DNA of 36,526 bases from Gammaproteobacteria bacterium. GTDB lineage: Bacteria; Pseudomonadota; Gammaproteobacteria; Chromatiales; Sedimenticolaceae. The stretch covers positions 1 to 36,526 of the forward strand of contig JAGRHE010000010.1 in the NCBI GenBank assembly GCA_020445165.1, written 5' to 3'. Made by a program: the position numbers and the translations under genes. Below the pieces are notes generated by a model. The model saw nothing but the letters and a program-made list of their open reading frames with translations, searched no databases and was not told the DNA's origin. Positions 1 to 8,331 of the stretch are shown in pieces; positions within the stretch are counted from its first letter, which is position 1; each line of letters begins with the position of its first letter.

Positions 1-217
1 CAAGGTGGTAGTGAGCGGCAGGCTGGCTGTTGAAGCCGGACTCCAGCTGTCTCAGGCTCGTTGCGCCGGAGAGCTGATTGAAGGTCATGGCCAGGAACTG
101 GTCCCAGCAGCGAAATCCCTTGGCGTACTTGTCTGCTTCCTCTTCGGCGACAATTTTGTCGAAACGCGATCGAGGCAAGCCTTTCAAAATCTGCCCGATT
201 CGGGTATCGCTGTACAT
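1..217 (-). CDS. IS4-family transposase, N-terminal part (cut by window edge)
   Basis: Read on the minus strand from the ATG at 217, the frame stays open to base 1 (72 codons) and then leaves the window. The protein begins MYSDTRIGQILKGLPRSRF and continues with WDQFLAMTFNQLSG, SLRQLESGFNS and HYHL. This is the typical N-terminal domain (DUF4372 type) that precedes the DDE domain in one branch of IS4 transposases. The catalytic DDE part lies outside the window, so I cannot tell whether the copy is intact. Its start faces away from the neighbouring activator gene, and an inverted repeat sits just upstream. Family assignment rests on motif recognition and is fairly secure; the IS name is unknown. 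Confidence 0.85.
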   Translation of the reverse strand, partial: MYSDTRIGQILKGLPRSRFDKIVAEEEADKYAKGFRCWDQFLAMTFNQLSGATSLRQLESGFNSQPAAHYHL

Positions 218-283
218 GCTTGAGCCCCGCTGTTTTTGAGTCGCTTCCGTGGGTTCTACCCACGAAACAGCGGGGCTTCAAGC
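218..283. repeat. Nested inverted repeat at the start of the IS4-type element
   Basis: An 18-base arm at 218-235 (ending GCCCCGCTGTTT) is repeated in inverted form at 265-283, with one extra base. Inside it a second perfect hairpin, CGTGGG-TTCTA-CCCACG, spans 248-264. The whole structure lies 1 bp upstream of the transposase start. It could be the end of the IS or a structure that blocks read-through transcription into the transposase, as known for several IS elements. The exact IS boundary cannot be set because the other end is outside the window. Confidence 0.6.
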
Positions 284-406
284 CTTTGCGTCCAATGCGC
301 AATCCGTATTCCGGACAGCAGTGTGCAGACCACAACAAGAGCGTCGGATGGACTGGGTTGCGCTCGCCGCCACCGGCCAATCCGGACCCACCACAGAGGA
401 AGAGCG

Positions 407-2350
407 ATGGACCTGATGACCGGGAAATCACATGGTGGCCACGTGGTCGACGCCGTACGCGGCAGTCGGCACGGCAGTGCCGCGATCAACAGCCAGATTC
501 TCGATTCCTGGCGCCGATGCCTGCGCGACTATGCGCTCGATCCGGAGCGGCGGCCCACACCGGTCGTCGTCGACCGCGCTGAACTCAAGGAACGCCAGGA
601 ACGATCGTGTAACCTGGTGGAGATAGCGCGTTCCGAGATGACCAACCTCTACCAACAGGTAGCGGGTTCCGGCTACGCCATTCTGCTTACCGACCAGGAC
701 GGCGTCGTGTTGAACTACGTCGGTGACCCAATGTTCACCAGCACAGCATCACGCACCGCCCTGCAAACCGGTGCCGTATGGACTGAGCAGACCCAGGGCA
801 CCAATGGCATGGGAACCTGCCTGGTCGAGAAGCGCCCACTGATCATCCACCAGGACGAACACTTCTTCACCAAGAACACCAAGCTGACCTGTTCCGCCGC
901 ACCCATCTTCGACCCGACCGGCGAACTCGTTGCGGTCCTGGATGCATCGAGCGACTCGAGTCGCGCCCAACAGCACACCATGGTACTGGTCAACATGTCG
1001 GCCCAGCTGATTGAAAATCGCCTGTTCCTGTGCCGCATGCGTGACAATTACATCGTCCGCTTCCATAGCCGGCCGGAGTTCGTCAGCACCCTTGGCGAAG
1101 GTGCGATCGCGTTCGATGGCGATGGTCGTATCAAGGCCGCCAACCGCAGCGCCCTGTTCCAGCTCGATACGCAAGACATCAAGAACCTGCTCGACCGGCC
1201 AGTCGAGGAGCTCTTCGCGATCAGGATGGATGACGCGCTTGAAAATGCCCACCTCCAGGGAGGCGCACAGCGCACGCTGCACGATACCCGGCAGGGCCGC
1301 CGTTTCTACGCAAGCTTCCAGGCGCCTTGCGCCCCCCGCAACCTCCACCCGGACGCGATCCAACGCGCCACGATCCGGGGACGTTCGAGCAACTCGAGGT
1401 TTCCCCCGGCACTCGATGGGCTCGAGTTCGGAGACACGCGCATGCGACGCAACGTCGACCGCGCGAAAAAGCTGCTCGAGCGCGATATACCCTTCATCCT
1501 TCTGGGTGAGACCGGGACCGGTAAAGACGTTTTCGCGAATGCCGTGCACAAATCCAGCGAACGCGCAGACAAGCCGTTCATAGCGGTCAACTGTGCGTCT
1601 ATTCCCGAGACTCTGATTGAAAGTGAGCTGTTCGGTTACAAGCCTGGTGCCTTCACCGGTGCCAGCCGGGAAGGCTCACGCGGCAAGATCGTTCAGGCAC
1701 ACGGCGGCACCCTGTTCCTCGACGAAATCGGCGACATGCCGCTGCATCTGCAGGCCCGCCTGCTGCGCGTTCTCGAGGAACGCGAAGTGATCCCGCTCGG
1801 TGGCGAAACACCGATCAAGGTCGATATCCGGTTGATCAGCGCGACCCACAAGAACCTTCAGGGACGCGTCGACGAAGGCAGTTTCCGTCAGGACCTCTAC
1901 TATCGCCTGAACGGAATCAGTCTGCATATGCCCCCTCTGCGGGACCGGGAAGACCGGCGCAACCTCATCCAGCACTTATTGCGCCAGGAAGCCGATTCAC
2001 CCGATGAGATCAGCATTGACGACGACGCACTGGATATCCTCGACCTGTATGAATGGCCAGGGAACATCCGCCAGCTGCGCAACACGCTGCGAACCGTGAT
2101 CGGTTTGTCCGACACGTCGGTTATCCATATTGATGACATACCGGAGGAGATATTCAGTTCCCGCGGCGATGGCCAGGTGGCACAGCGAACCCGGCCCAGC
2201 AATCCGCTCGATATTGCCGAGCGTGACGCGATCCTGCGTGAACTCGAAGCGGCCCACTGGAATGTCACACGTGTTGCGTCAAAACTGCGCATCAGCCGTA
2301 ACACCCTGTACCGAAAAATGAAACGGTTCGACATCCGCTCACCGCGTTGA
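407..2350 (+). CDS. AcoR-like sigma-54-dependent transcriptional activator
   Basis: A 647-residue bacterial enhancer-binding protein. Order of parts: an N-terminal SWRRC...LDPERR segment typical of the AcoR group; a GAF domain (about residues 70-200); a PAS-like segment starting near 215; an AAA+ domain with Walker A GETGTGKD near 366, the sigma-54 contact loop GAFTGA at 414-419 and Walker B LFLDEIGD; and a C-terminal Fis-type helix-turn-helix (about 620-642). I chose the ATG at 407 because AGAGGA lies just upstream and the family-typical sequence starts soon after; the frame is open further upstream to 236. The GAF/PAS input suggests direct sensing of a small effector, unknown here. Sigma-54-like promoters in front of mtoX, osmC, fhc and mptG make this the natural candidate regulator, which is an inference. 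Confidence 0.93.
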   Translation: MDLMTGKSHGGHVVDAVRGSRHGSAAINSQILDSWRRCLRDYALDPERRPTPVVVDRAELKERQERSCNLVEIARSEMTNLYQQVAGSGYAILLTDQDGVVLNYVGDPMFTSTASRTALQTGAVWTEQTQGTNGMGTCLVEKRPLIIHQDEHFFTKNTKLTCSAAPIFDPTGELVAVLDASSDSSRAQQHTMVLVNMSAQLIENRLFLCRMRDNYIVRFHSRPEFVSTLGEGAIAFDGDGRIKAANRSALFQLDTQDIKNLLDRPVEELFAIRMDDALENAHLQGGAQRTLHDTRQGRRFYASFQAPCAPRNLHPDAIQRATIRGRSSNSRFPPALDGLEFGDTRMRRNVDRAKKLLERDIPFILLGETGTGKDVFANAVHKSSERADKPFIAVNCASIPETLIESELFGYKPGAFTGASREGSRGKIVQAHGGTLFLDEIGDMPLHLQARLLRVLEEREVIPLGGETPIKVDIRLISATHKNLQGRVDEGSFRQDLYYRLNGISLHMPPLRDREDRRNLIQHLLRQEADSPDEISIDDDALDILDLYEWPGNIRQLRNTLRTVIGLSDTSVIHIDDIPEEIFSSRGDGQVAQRTRPSNPLDIAERDAILRELEAAHWNVTRVASKLRISRNTLYRKMKRFDIRSPR

Positions 2351-2372
2351 GCGGCCTGCGTCACGCAAGAAG

Positions 2373-2398
2373 CCCGGGCGCCACCTGGCCCGGGGTTT
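2373..2398 (+). terminator. Possible weak terminator after the activator gene
   Basis: CCCGGG at 2373-2378 pairs with CCCGGG at 2389-2394, with an inner CC/GG pair and an ACCT loop. Only three T residues follow. It overlaps the proposed sigma-54 promoter at 2386-2401, so the two readings compete or coexist. Confidence 0.35.
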
Positions 2399-2401
2399 GC
2401 A
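2386..2401 (+). promoter_or_regulatory. Candidate sigma-54 promoter for the first pterin/fhc operon
   Basis: TGGCCCGGGGTTTGCA matches TGGCACR-N4-TTGCW at 11 of 12 informative positions, with the invariant GG and GC spaced correctly. It ends 33 bp before the ATG at 2435. The predicted start of transcription would be near 2412. Confidence 0.55.
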
Positions 2402-2434
2402 GGTAGCCCCTGAAACAATTCAGGCAGGGACACC

Positions 2435-2938
2435 ATGTCAGCCACCCGTTATGCCGTTCGGGTTCACCCCGGCGAACTCCATTTCAATGCCGCCCACTTC
2501 ATCACCTTCGGGCACTGCTGTGAAAACATTCACGGCCACAACTTTCACGTCAAAATCGAAGCTCATGGTGACAACACGGACGATGCCTTCGTGATCGACT
2601 TCGTCCTGCTCAATCGCATTGCGGCCGGAATCTGCAGGGAGCTGCATGACGGTGTTCTGGTTCCCGAGAACAATCCCGAGATCCAGGTCACACGGACGGT
2701 CGACGACATGATCGAGATACGCAGCTACGACAAGCATTTCCTGCTCAGCGCAGCCAGCTGCATTCTGCTGCCGATTCCCAACACCACCGCCGAAATGCTG
2801 GCGCGACATATCTGCGATCGTCTGATCGAAACGCTGCGTGCCGGAGATGCGCTCGGCAACCTCGAGCGTCTCGAAATCGCCGTCGAAGAGGCCGACAACC
2901 AGTGGGGCATATGCACCAGGGATGTCGTCGATGCGTGA
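2435..2938 (+). CDS. 6-pyruvoyl-tetrahydropterin synthase-like protein
   Basis: A 167-residue member of the PTPS/QueD superfamily. The zinc triad is visible: His21 in FNAAHF, then His33 and His35 in HGHNF. The catalytic Cys is present as Cys29 in the CxxxHGH motif. These proteins act on dihydroneopterin triphosphate or related pterins. As first gene of a run that leads to H4MPT enzymes, it probably makes an early pterin precursor of tetrahydromethanopterin rather than queuosine or biopterin. The ATG at 2435 has GGGA upstream. Its last bases overlap the next start by 8 bp, indicating translational coupling. Substrate is inferred. Confidence 0.85.
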   Translation: MSATRYAVRVHPGELHFNAAHFITFGHCCENIHGHNFHVKIEAHGDNTDDAFVIDFVLLNRIAAGICRELHDGVLVPENNPEIQVTRTVDDMIEIRSYDKHFLLSAASCILLPIPNTTAEMLARHICDRLIETLRAGDALGNLERLEIAVEEADNQWGICTRDVVDA

Positions 2939-3482
2939 AGGTGGACGCATTGCCTGGGCGATCACCGGCTCGGGGCACTACATAGAGGAATGCCTCGACC
3001 TCGCCGCCCGCCTGCCCAAGCTCGACCTGTTTTTGAGTGCCGCCGCAGCCGAGGTGTTGCAGGTATACGGGCACCCGGTCAACGGCCTCAAGCAACGATA
3101 CCGTGTCTTCCGCGACAGCGCGGCGAGCGCGCCGCCGGTCGGATTGTTCTACAAGGGCGTCTACGACCTGTTGGTTGTTGCCCCGGCGACGTCGAACAGT
3201 GTCGCGAAGATGGTGCTGGGGATCTCCGATACGCTGGTAACCAATGTCTATGCGCAGGCGGGCAAATGCCGTGTGCCAAGTATCGTGTTCGCATGCGACG
3301 TCGCACCGGAGATGATCACGCGGGCGCCGGCGGGCCCGGTCAAGGTCTATCCGCGCGCGATCGACCTGGAAAACACCGAGCGACTGCGACGCTTCGAGCA
3401 TACGTGCGTAGTCACCAGCCTGCAGGCCCTGCACGATGCACTGCCGCTGGCCGAACCATGCCCGAACATCTCCTCTTTCTGA
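2931..3482 (+). CDS. Flavoprotein, dihydromethanopterin reductase (DmrB/AfpA)-like
   Basis: A 183-residue protein starting MREGGRIAWAITGSGHYIEE. It carries the flavoprotein (PPC decarboxylase/UbiX-like) fold signs: ITGSGH near the N-terminus, VVAPATSNSVAKM in the middle and a CDVAP motif. This family includes archaeal AfpA and DmrB, which reduce dihydromethanopterin to tetrahydromethanopterin with FMN. Homologues sit in bacterial H4MPT clusters, so a role in cofactor reduction is the best guess. I placed the start at the ATG inside the end of the PTPS gene. A longer in-frame reading from 2838 would overlap that gene heavily and lacks family-like sequence. Confidence 0.8.
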   Translation: MREGGRIAWAITGSGHYIEECLDLAARLPKLDLFLSAAAAEVLQVYGHPVNGLKQRYRVFRDSAASAPPVGLFYKGVYDLLVVAPATSNSVAKMVLGISDTLVTNVYAQAGKCRVPSIVFACDVAPEMITRAPAGPVKVYPRAIDLENTERLRRFEHTCVVTSLQALHDALPLAEPCPNISSF

Positions 3483-4858
3483 CCGGCTCCCTCGCCGAAC
3501 TCAACCTGCGGCGCGTACTGCAGGACCTGGGTCCGGTCGACTTCAGCTGGGAGGTACGCAACCTCGGCCTCAAGGTCGCGGCGCTCATGACCGGCGACAT
3601 GATCCTGCGGCGCCTGCCGGATGTCGGCGACGCCGACCGGGTCATATTGCCCGGTCGCTGCCGCGGCGACCTGGCGGCTTTGCAGAGCCATTTTGGCGTC
3701 GCGTTCGAACGTGGCCCGGACGAACTGCGCGACCTTCCGGAATGGCTCGGCCACGCCGGCAAACCCATCGATCTCACCCGGCACGATGTAACCCTGTTCG
3801 CCGAGATCGTCGATGCACCGCTGCTGTCGCTGGACGCCATTGGCTGCCGCGCCGAGGCAATGCGGCGCGACGGCGCCGACGTCATCGACCTGGGATGTCT
3901 GCCGGATCAGCCGTTTGCGCATCTCACCGATGCCGTACGCCTGCTCAAAGACCAGGGATTCCAGGTCAGCGTCGATTCACTGCGCAGCGAGGATTTGATC
4001 GCCGGCGGCCAGGCCGGAGCTGACTACCTGCTCAGCCTCACCGAGGACACCCTGTGGATCGCGGACGAAGTCGAGTCGACGCCAGTCCTGATCCCGTCGG
4101 AACATGGCTGTCTCGACAGTCTCGAACGCGCCTGGCGCACGCTGGCCGATAGGGGTCGCCCAGCATTGGTCGACCCGATTCTCGACCCGATTCATTTCGG
4201 TTTCGTCGACTCGATCTTGCGTTACCGTGAGCTCCGCCAACGCCTGCCGGATGCCGCCATCATGATGGGCGTTGGCAACCTGACCGAACTGACCGAAGCT
4301 GACACCTGCGGCATCAATGCCCTGTTGTTCGGCATGATCTCAGAGTTGCGCGCCAGCGCCGTGTTGACGACACAGGTGAGTCCGCACTGCCGATCCGCAA
4401 TCCGCGAGGCCGATCTTGCGCGTCGCATCATGTACCGGGCCCGTGACGATGGCGCATTACCCAAGCAGCTGCATGGCGGCTTGACCGGACTGCATGAACG
4501 TAAACCGTTCCCGTACAACGCCGACGACGTCGCGCAGGCCGCCGCTTCGGTAAAAGACCGTAACTACCGTATCCAGGTGACCAAGGATGGCGTGCACATC
4601 TATAACCGCGAACTGCATCGCGTCGCTGCCGACCCATTCGCGCTATTCCCCGATCTCGGAGTGGAGTCAGACGGTGGACACGCGTTTTATCTTGGCGTCG
4701 AACTGGCGCGCGCCGAGATCGCGTGGCTGCTCGGGAAACGCTACACCCAGGACCAACCATTGAACTGGGGCGCCGCACTGCCGGGTGACGACGACGACAA
4801 GCTGGATTACGCCGCGGTTGCGTCGACCAAGCGTTCGCCGACCGCACGACGTGACTGA
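3458..4858 (+). CDS. Dihydropteroate synthase-like protein for H4MPT synthesis
   Basis: A 466-residue protein related to the dihydropteroate-synthase-like family of methanogens and H4MPT-using bacteria. The N-terminal 130 residues (beginning MPEHLLFLTGSLAE) are specific to this family. A TIM-barrel half follows with DVIDLG and the Asp/Asn-rich strands seen in DHPS; DPILDPIHFGF and MGVGNLTELTEAD are family-typical. The C-terminus has further conserved segments (KDRNYRIQVTKDGVHIYN). The expected job is to join the pterin diphosphate to the ribofuranosyl-aminobenzene unit made by MptG. The start overlaps the DmrB-like gene by 25 bp, consistent with an operon. The reaction is inferred from family and context. 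Confidence 0.85.
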   Translation: MPEHLLFLTGSLAELNLRRVLQDLGPVDFSWEVRNLGLKVAALMTGDMILRRLPDVGDADRVILPGRCRGDLAALQSHFGVAFERGPDELRDLPEWLGHAGKPIDLTRHDVTLFAEIVDAPLLSLDAIGCRAEAMRRDGADVIDLGCLPDQPFAHLTDAVRLLKDQGFQVSVDSLRSEDLIAGGQAGADYLLSLTEDTLWIADEVESTPVLIPSEHGCLDSLERAWRTLADRGRPALVDPILDPIHFGFVDSILRYRELRQRLPDAAIMMGVGNLTELTEADTCGINALLFGMISELRASAVLTTQVSPHCRSAIREADLARRIMYRARDDGALPKQLHGGLTGLHERKPFPYNADDVAQAAASVKDRNYRIQVTKDGVHIYNRELHRVAADPFALFPDLGVESDGGHAFYLGVELARAEIAWLLGKRYTQDQPLNWGAALPGDDDDKLDYAAVASTKRSPTARRD

Positions 4859-4866
4859 CGTACTCT

Positions 4867-4882
4867 TGGCCCGGCAATTGCT
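4867..4882 (+). promoter_or_regulatory. Candidate sigma-54 promoter in front of fhcB
   Basis: TGGCCCGGCAATTGCT matches the consensus at 11 of 12 informative positions. The predicted transcription start (about 4893) would leave only about 5 nt before the fhcB ATG, so an internal promoter here would give a nearly leaderless message. Confidence 0.45.
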
Positions 4883-4897
4883 GCGTAGCACCGCATC

Positions 4898-6112
4898 ATG
4901 ACAGAACAACGCGACAATCCCGGCGAACCGCTTGACGGGCGACCCAACGAGCTCGCCGCATGCCCCTTCTGCGCCATGTTGTGTGACGATCTGTCACTCC
5001 CGGCGCACAACCTGGAGCGTGCCGCCGCAGATCTCGCCTGCCCTCGGGCACGCGATGGCTTCACATTAGCGCTCGGCCATACCGCACGCGCACCGTCAGT
5101 AGACGGCCGCAACGCGAGCTTGTCACAGGCAATCGCGCATGCGCGACGGCTGCTGGAGTCGGCCCGTCTGCCTCTGTTCCACGGCCTGCTCGGCGATCTC
5201 AGCGACTGTCAGGGCGCATTGCGCCTGGCGGAGCGGTATGGGGGTGTTGTCGACCATGCCGACGGCGACGCCATGGCCGTCAACCTCGCGCTCTACCAGG
5301 ACAGCGGATGGATCTGCACGAGCCTCGGCGAGACACGCAACCGCGCCGACCTGGTCATTCTGATAGGCGACAGCATCGACGAGCGTCTGCCGCGACTACA
5401 CGAACGTCTTTTCGACGTCAGCACGCGCCTGCACACCGACTCGGCACCCGCCGTCATCGAGCTGGACAGAATGCCCCTCGACACCCTGGACCAGGTCCGC
5501 ACCCTGCTGCGGGCGCGGCCGCTGCCCTCGCCCTCTGCAACGGCGGTCGAGTTGCATGAACGGCTGCTGCACAGCCGTTACCCGGTGTTGGTACCGCTGG
5601 TCGGAGAAGGCCGGGATGCGGAACTGATCGCGCGCAGTGCTGCCGACCTGGTACGTATCCTCAACGAGAAGCAGCGCGCCGCCCTGCTGATGCTGTCTCC
5701 AGGAATCGGCAGCGCCACCGCGCAGCATGCCAGCACCTGGCACGGTGGGTTCGGCATTCGTACCAGTTTCGCAAACGGGTACCCTGTACAGGACCTGCGC
5801 CGTTTCGCCGGACATCGCCTGTTGACCAGCACTGAAACCGACCTTCTGGTATGGATCAGCACGCTGCACGCTGAACCAGCACCCGCCTGCAACCAGCCGC
5901 GTATCGTCATCGGACACCCTGCAATGGAACTCGGCGATACACCTCCAGACGTATTCCTGCCGGTCGCGGTGCCTGGTATCCACCGTCCAGGCTTCATCCA
6001 CCGGGCCGATGGCCTGCACATGCTGCCGTTGCAGGGGCTGGTCGAAACGTCACTGCCACGAACCGGCGAACTCATCACGCAGTTACTCGGCACACAAGCG
6101 GGGACCGACTGA
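4898..6112 (+). CDS. fhcB: Formyltransferase/hydrolase complex subunit B
   Basis: A 404-residue homologue of formylmethanofuran dehydrogenase subunit B. In bacteria this subunit belongs to the Fhc complex, which moves the formyl group from H4MPT to methylofuran and releases formate. It is expected to have lost molybdopterin function. Here the N-terminus keeps CPFCAMLCDDL and a later ACPRAR, so four cysteines (22, 25, 29, 48) have the spacing of an Fe-S site, which is unusual for a structural relic. No Shine-Dalgarno sequence precedes the ATG at 4898, and no alternative start exists before the conserved cysteines. Two bases separate it from fhcA. Confidence 0.92.
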   Translation: MTEQRDNPGEPLDGRPNELAACPFCAMLCDDLSLPAHNLERAAADLACPRARDGFTLALGHTARAPSVDGRNASLSQAIAHARRLLESARLPLFHGLLGDLSDCQGALRLAERYGGVVDHADGDAMAVNLALYQDSGWICTSLGETRNRADLVILIGDSIDERLPRLHERLFDVSTRLHTDSAPAVIELDRMPLDTLDQVRTLLRARPLPSPSATAVELHERLLHSRYPVLVPLVGEGRDAELIARSAADLVRILNEKQRAALLMLSPGIGSATAQHASTWHGGFGIRTSFANGYPVQDLRRFAGHRLLTSTETDLLVWISTLHAEPAPACNQPRIVIGHPAMELGDTPPDVFLPVAVPGIHRPGFIHRADGLHMLPLQGLVETSLPRTGELITQLLGTQAGTD

Positions 6113-6114
6113 GG

Positions 6115-7749
6115 ATGTTGACTCGACTGAAAGGCGCACGCGTATACGACCCGGCAAATCACGTCAACGGTGAAGTCCGTGACATCTGGTTCGATGGCAA
6201 CCAGATCGTGGCACCTCCTGAGAACGCTGATGCAGCCGCGCGCACCTATGACCTGCATGGCAAGATCGTGATGGCCGGTGCAATCGACATCCATAGCCAT
6301 ATCGCGGGCGGCAACGTCAACAACGCACGTGCATTGCTGCCCGAGCAGCACCTGGCCGAACGTGCCCGCTACGCCCGGCTGCCTTTCGCCGGCGCCAAGT
6401 GGTCTGCCTTCGATACCGGCTATCGCTATGCCGAGATGGGATTCACCACCGTGGTCGAACCGGCAGTACTGCCGATCAACGCCAGCCAGGCCCATGCAGA
6501 ACTGGCAAACATCCCGATCATCGACAAGGCCGGGCTCGCGATCGTCGGCAACGACGATTTTCTGTTGCGCCTGCTTCGCGATGGTGCCGAGCAGCAGCAG
6601 ATCACTGATTACATTGCATGGACGCTGCATGCGACACGCTGCCTCGGCGTCAAGGTAATCAATGCCGGCGGGGCGACATCCTTCAAGTTCAACCAGCGTC
6701 ACCTGAGTCTTGATGAAGAAGTGCCGATGTACGGTGTCTCGTCGCGCCGGATTCTCAATGCCGTGCAGGCTGCAGTCGTTCAGATGGGTATCGCGCACCC
6801 GGTCCACGTCCATTGCAACAATCTCGGCGTGCCGGGTAACGTCCAGTCGGCACTGGCCACGATCAAGGCAGCAGACGGCTTGCCGATGCACCTGGCGCAT
6901 GTACAGTTCTATGGCTACGGCAACGAAGGTGAACGTGGTTTTTCATCCGGTGCACGTGCTCTGGCAGACGCGGTCAACGCCAATCCGAACATTACGGTCG
7001 ATGTCGGCCAGGTGCTGTTCGGTCAGACCGTCACGATATCCGGCGACGTGCTGCGGCAATTCGAGGCACGTGGCATAGCAAACCCGGCCAAGACGGTCAT
7101 ATGGGAAGGCGAAGACGGCGGCGGTGGCATCGTTCCATTCCGTTACCGCCCGGGGAATTTCGTCAATGCCCTGCAATGGGCGATCGGCCTGGAACTGTTC
7201 CTGCTCGCTGACGATCCGTGGCGAGTCTTCTTCACCACCGACCATCCCAATGGCGCACCATTCACCGCCTACCCCGAACTGTTCCGTCTGCTGATGGACC
7301 GCGACCATCGCAACAGCTGGTTGTCGCGGATCAACGCCGGGGCAGCGGATATCAGCCTGCTACGCCATCTCGAACGTGAATACGACTTCAACGACATTGC
7401 GATCATGACGCGCGCTGCACCGGCCAGGCTGCTCGGCCTGGTCGATCGCGGCCACCTGGGCGTGGGCGCACTGGCAGACATCGCCGTATACGACGATCTC
7501 GCCGATCGTTCGGCAATGTTCGCCAGGGCGCACCTGTTGTTCAAGAGTGGCATACAGGTGGTCGAGCACGGCCGCGTAACCCAGCTTGTCCAGGGCCTGA
7601 CTCACGCAGTCGCTCCGGACTACGCGCGCAGCATCGAGCACCCGCTCACTGACTATTTCGATCGCTACCACCTGATGAAGATGTCCAGCTACATGTTGTC
7701 GCGCGAGCAACTCGCCGAGTCATTGGGACAGGAACTGGTTCTGCACTGA
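6115..7749 (+). CDS. fhcA: Formyltransferase/hydrolase complex subunit A (amidohydrolase)
   Basis: A 544-residue amidohydrolase homologous to FwdA/FmdA. It hydrolyses formyl-methylofuran to formate with a dinuclear metal centre. Visible ligands are His60 and His62 in DIHSHIAGG, a candidate carboxylated Lys180 in GVKVINAGG, HVHCNN, HLAHVQFYGYG and the late Asp in TTDHPNGAPFTAYP. All active-site motifs are intact, so the enzyme looks functional. It follows fhcB after 2 bp and is the catalytic partner of FhcD, encoded about 15 kb away. The ATG at 6115 gives the usual family length. Confidence 0.96.
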   Translation: MLTRLKGARVYDPANHVNGEVRDIWFDGNQIVAPPENADAAARTYDLHGKIVMAGAIDIHSHIAGGNVNNARALLPEQHLAERARYARLPFAGAKWSAFDTGYRYAEMGFTTVVEPAVLPINASQAHAELANIPIIDKAGLAIVGNDDFLLRLLRDGAEQQQITDYIAWTLHATRCLGVKVINAGGATSFKFNQRHLSLDEEVPMYGVSSRRILNAVQAAVVQMGIAHPVHVHCNNLGVPGNVQSALATIKAADGLPMHLAHVQFYGYGNEGERGFSSGARALADAVNANPNITVDVGQVLFGQTVTISGDVLRQFEARGIANPAKTVIWEGEDGGGGIVPFRYRPGNFVNALQWAIGLELFLLADDPWRVFFTTDHPNGAPFTAYPELFRLLMDRDHRNSWLSRINAGAADISLLRHLEREYDFNDIAIMTRAAPARLLGLVDRGHLGVGALADIAVYDDLADRSAMFARAHLLFKSGIQVVEHGRVTQLVQGLTHAVAPDYARSIEHPLTDYFDRYHLMKMSSYMLSREQLAESLGQELVLH

Positions 7750-7758
7750 GGTAACGCC

Positions 7759-8331
7759 ATGAGCGAACGCATCCATGAGATCCTGCTGATCACCCGCAAT
7801 CCCGACGGTACGCCACATATCGCACCAATGGGCATGCGCAGTCGCGGAGATTCCATCCTGCTGGCACCGTTCAGGCCGTCACGAACGCTGGACAACCTGC
7901 AACGCGAACGAAAGGCGAGCATCAACACTACCGACGATGTCCGCATCTATGCCGGTTGCCTGACCGGGCATCGCGACTGGACCACGACGGCCTGCACCAT
8001 GATTCGTGGCGAGCGCCTCGGCGATGCGCTCAGTCACAGCGAGATCGAAGTGGTCCGCGTCGAGCAGGACGAGCAACGTCCGCGATTCTATTGTCGCACC
8101 GTACGCACCGAGAACCACCGACCGTTCCGTGGCTACAACCGTGCCCAGGCTGCCGTACTCGAACTGGCGATTCTGGTCAGCCGGCTTGACCGACTCGCGG
8201 CGGACAAGATCGACGCCGAGGTTGAGTACCTGACAATCGCCATGGACAAAACCGCGGGCAGCGAAGAGCTGGAGGCATGGGACTGGCTGATGCAGCGCAT
8301 CCGGGCGCATCGTGCGAGGAATTGCGCATGA
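7759..8331 (+). CDS. DUF447 family protein, C1-cluster associated
   Basis: A 190-residue protein of the DUF447 family, small split-barrel flavin-type proteins found in methanogens and beside H4MPT genes in bacteria. The N-terminus (IHEILLITRNPDGTPHIAPMGM) is typical, and RTENHRPFRGYNRAQAAVLE is the family core. The biochemical role is unknown; an oxidoreductase or flavin-binding step in cofactor synthesis is possible. GAGG lies upstream of the ATG at 7759, and the stop overlaps the mfnB start (ATGA). Confidence 0.82.
   Translation: MSERIHEILLITRNPDGTPHIAPMGMRSRGDSILLAPFRPSRTLDNLQRERKASINTTDDVRIYAGCLTGHRDWTTTACTMIRGERLGDALSHSEIEVVRVEQDEQRPRFYCRTVRTENHRPFRGYNRAQAAVLELAILVSRLDRLAADKIDAEVEYLTIAMDKTAGSEELEAWDWLMQRIRAHRARNCA

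Noticed and set aside
2204..2222. GCAAT-N9-ATTGC repeat in the activator gene as a binding site for the 2386 promoter
   Set aside because: Spacing differs from the mtoX repeat and it lies in coding DNA; likely chance.
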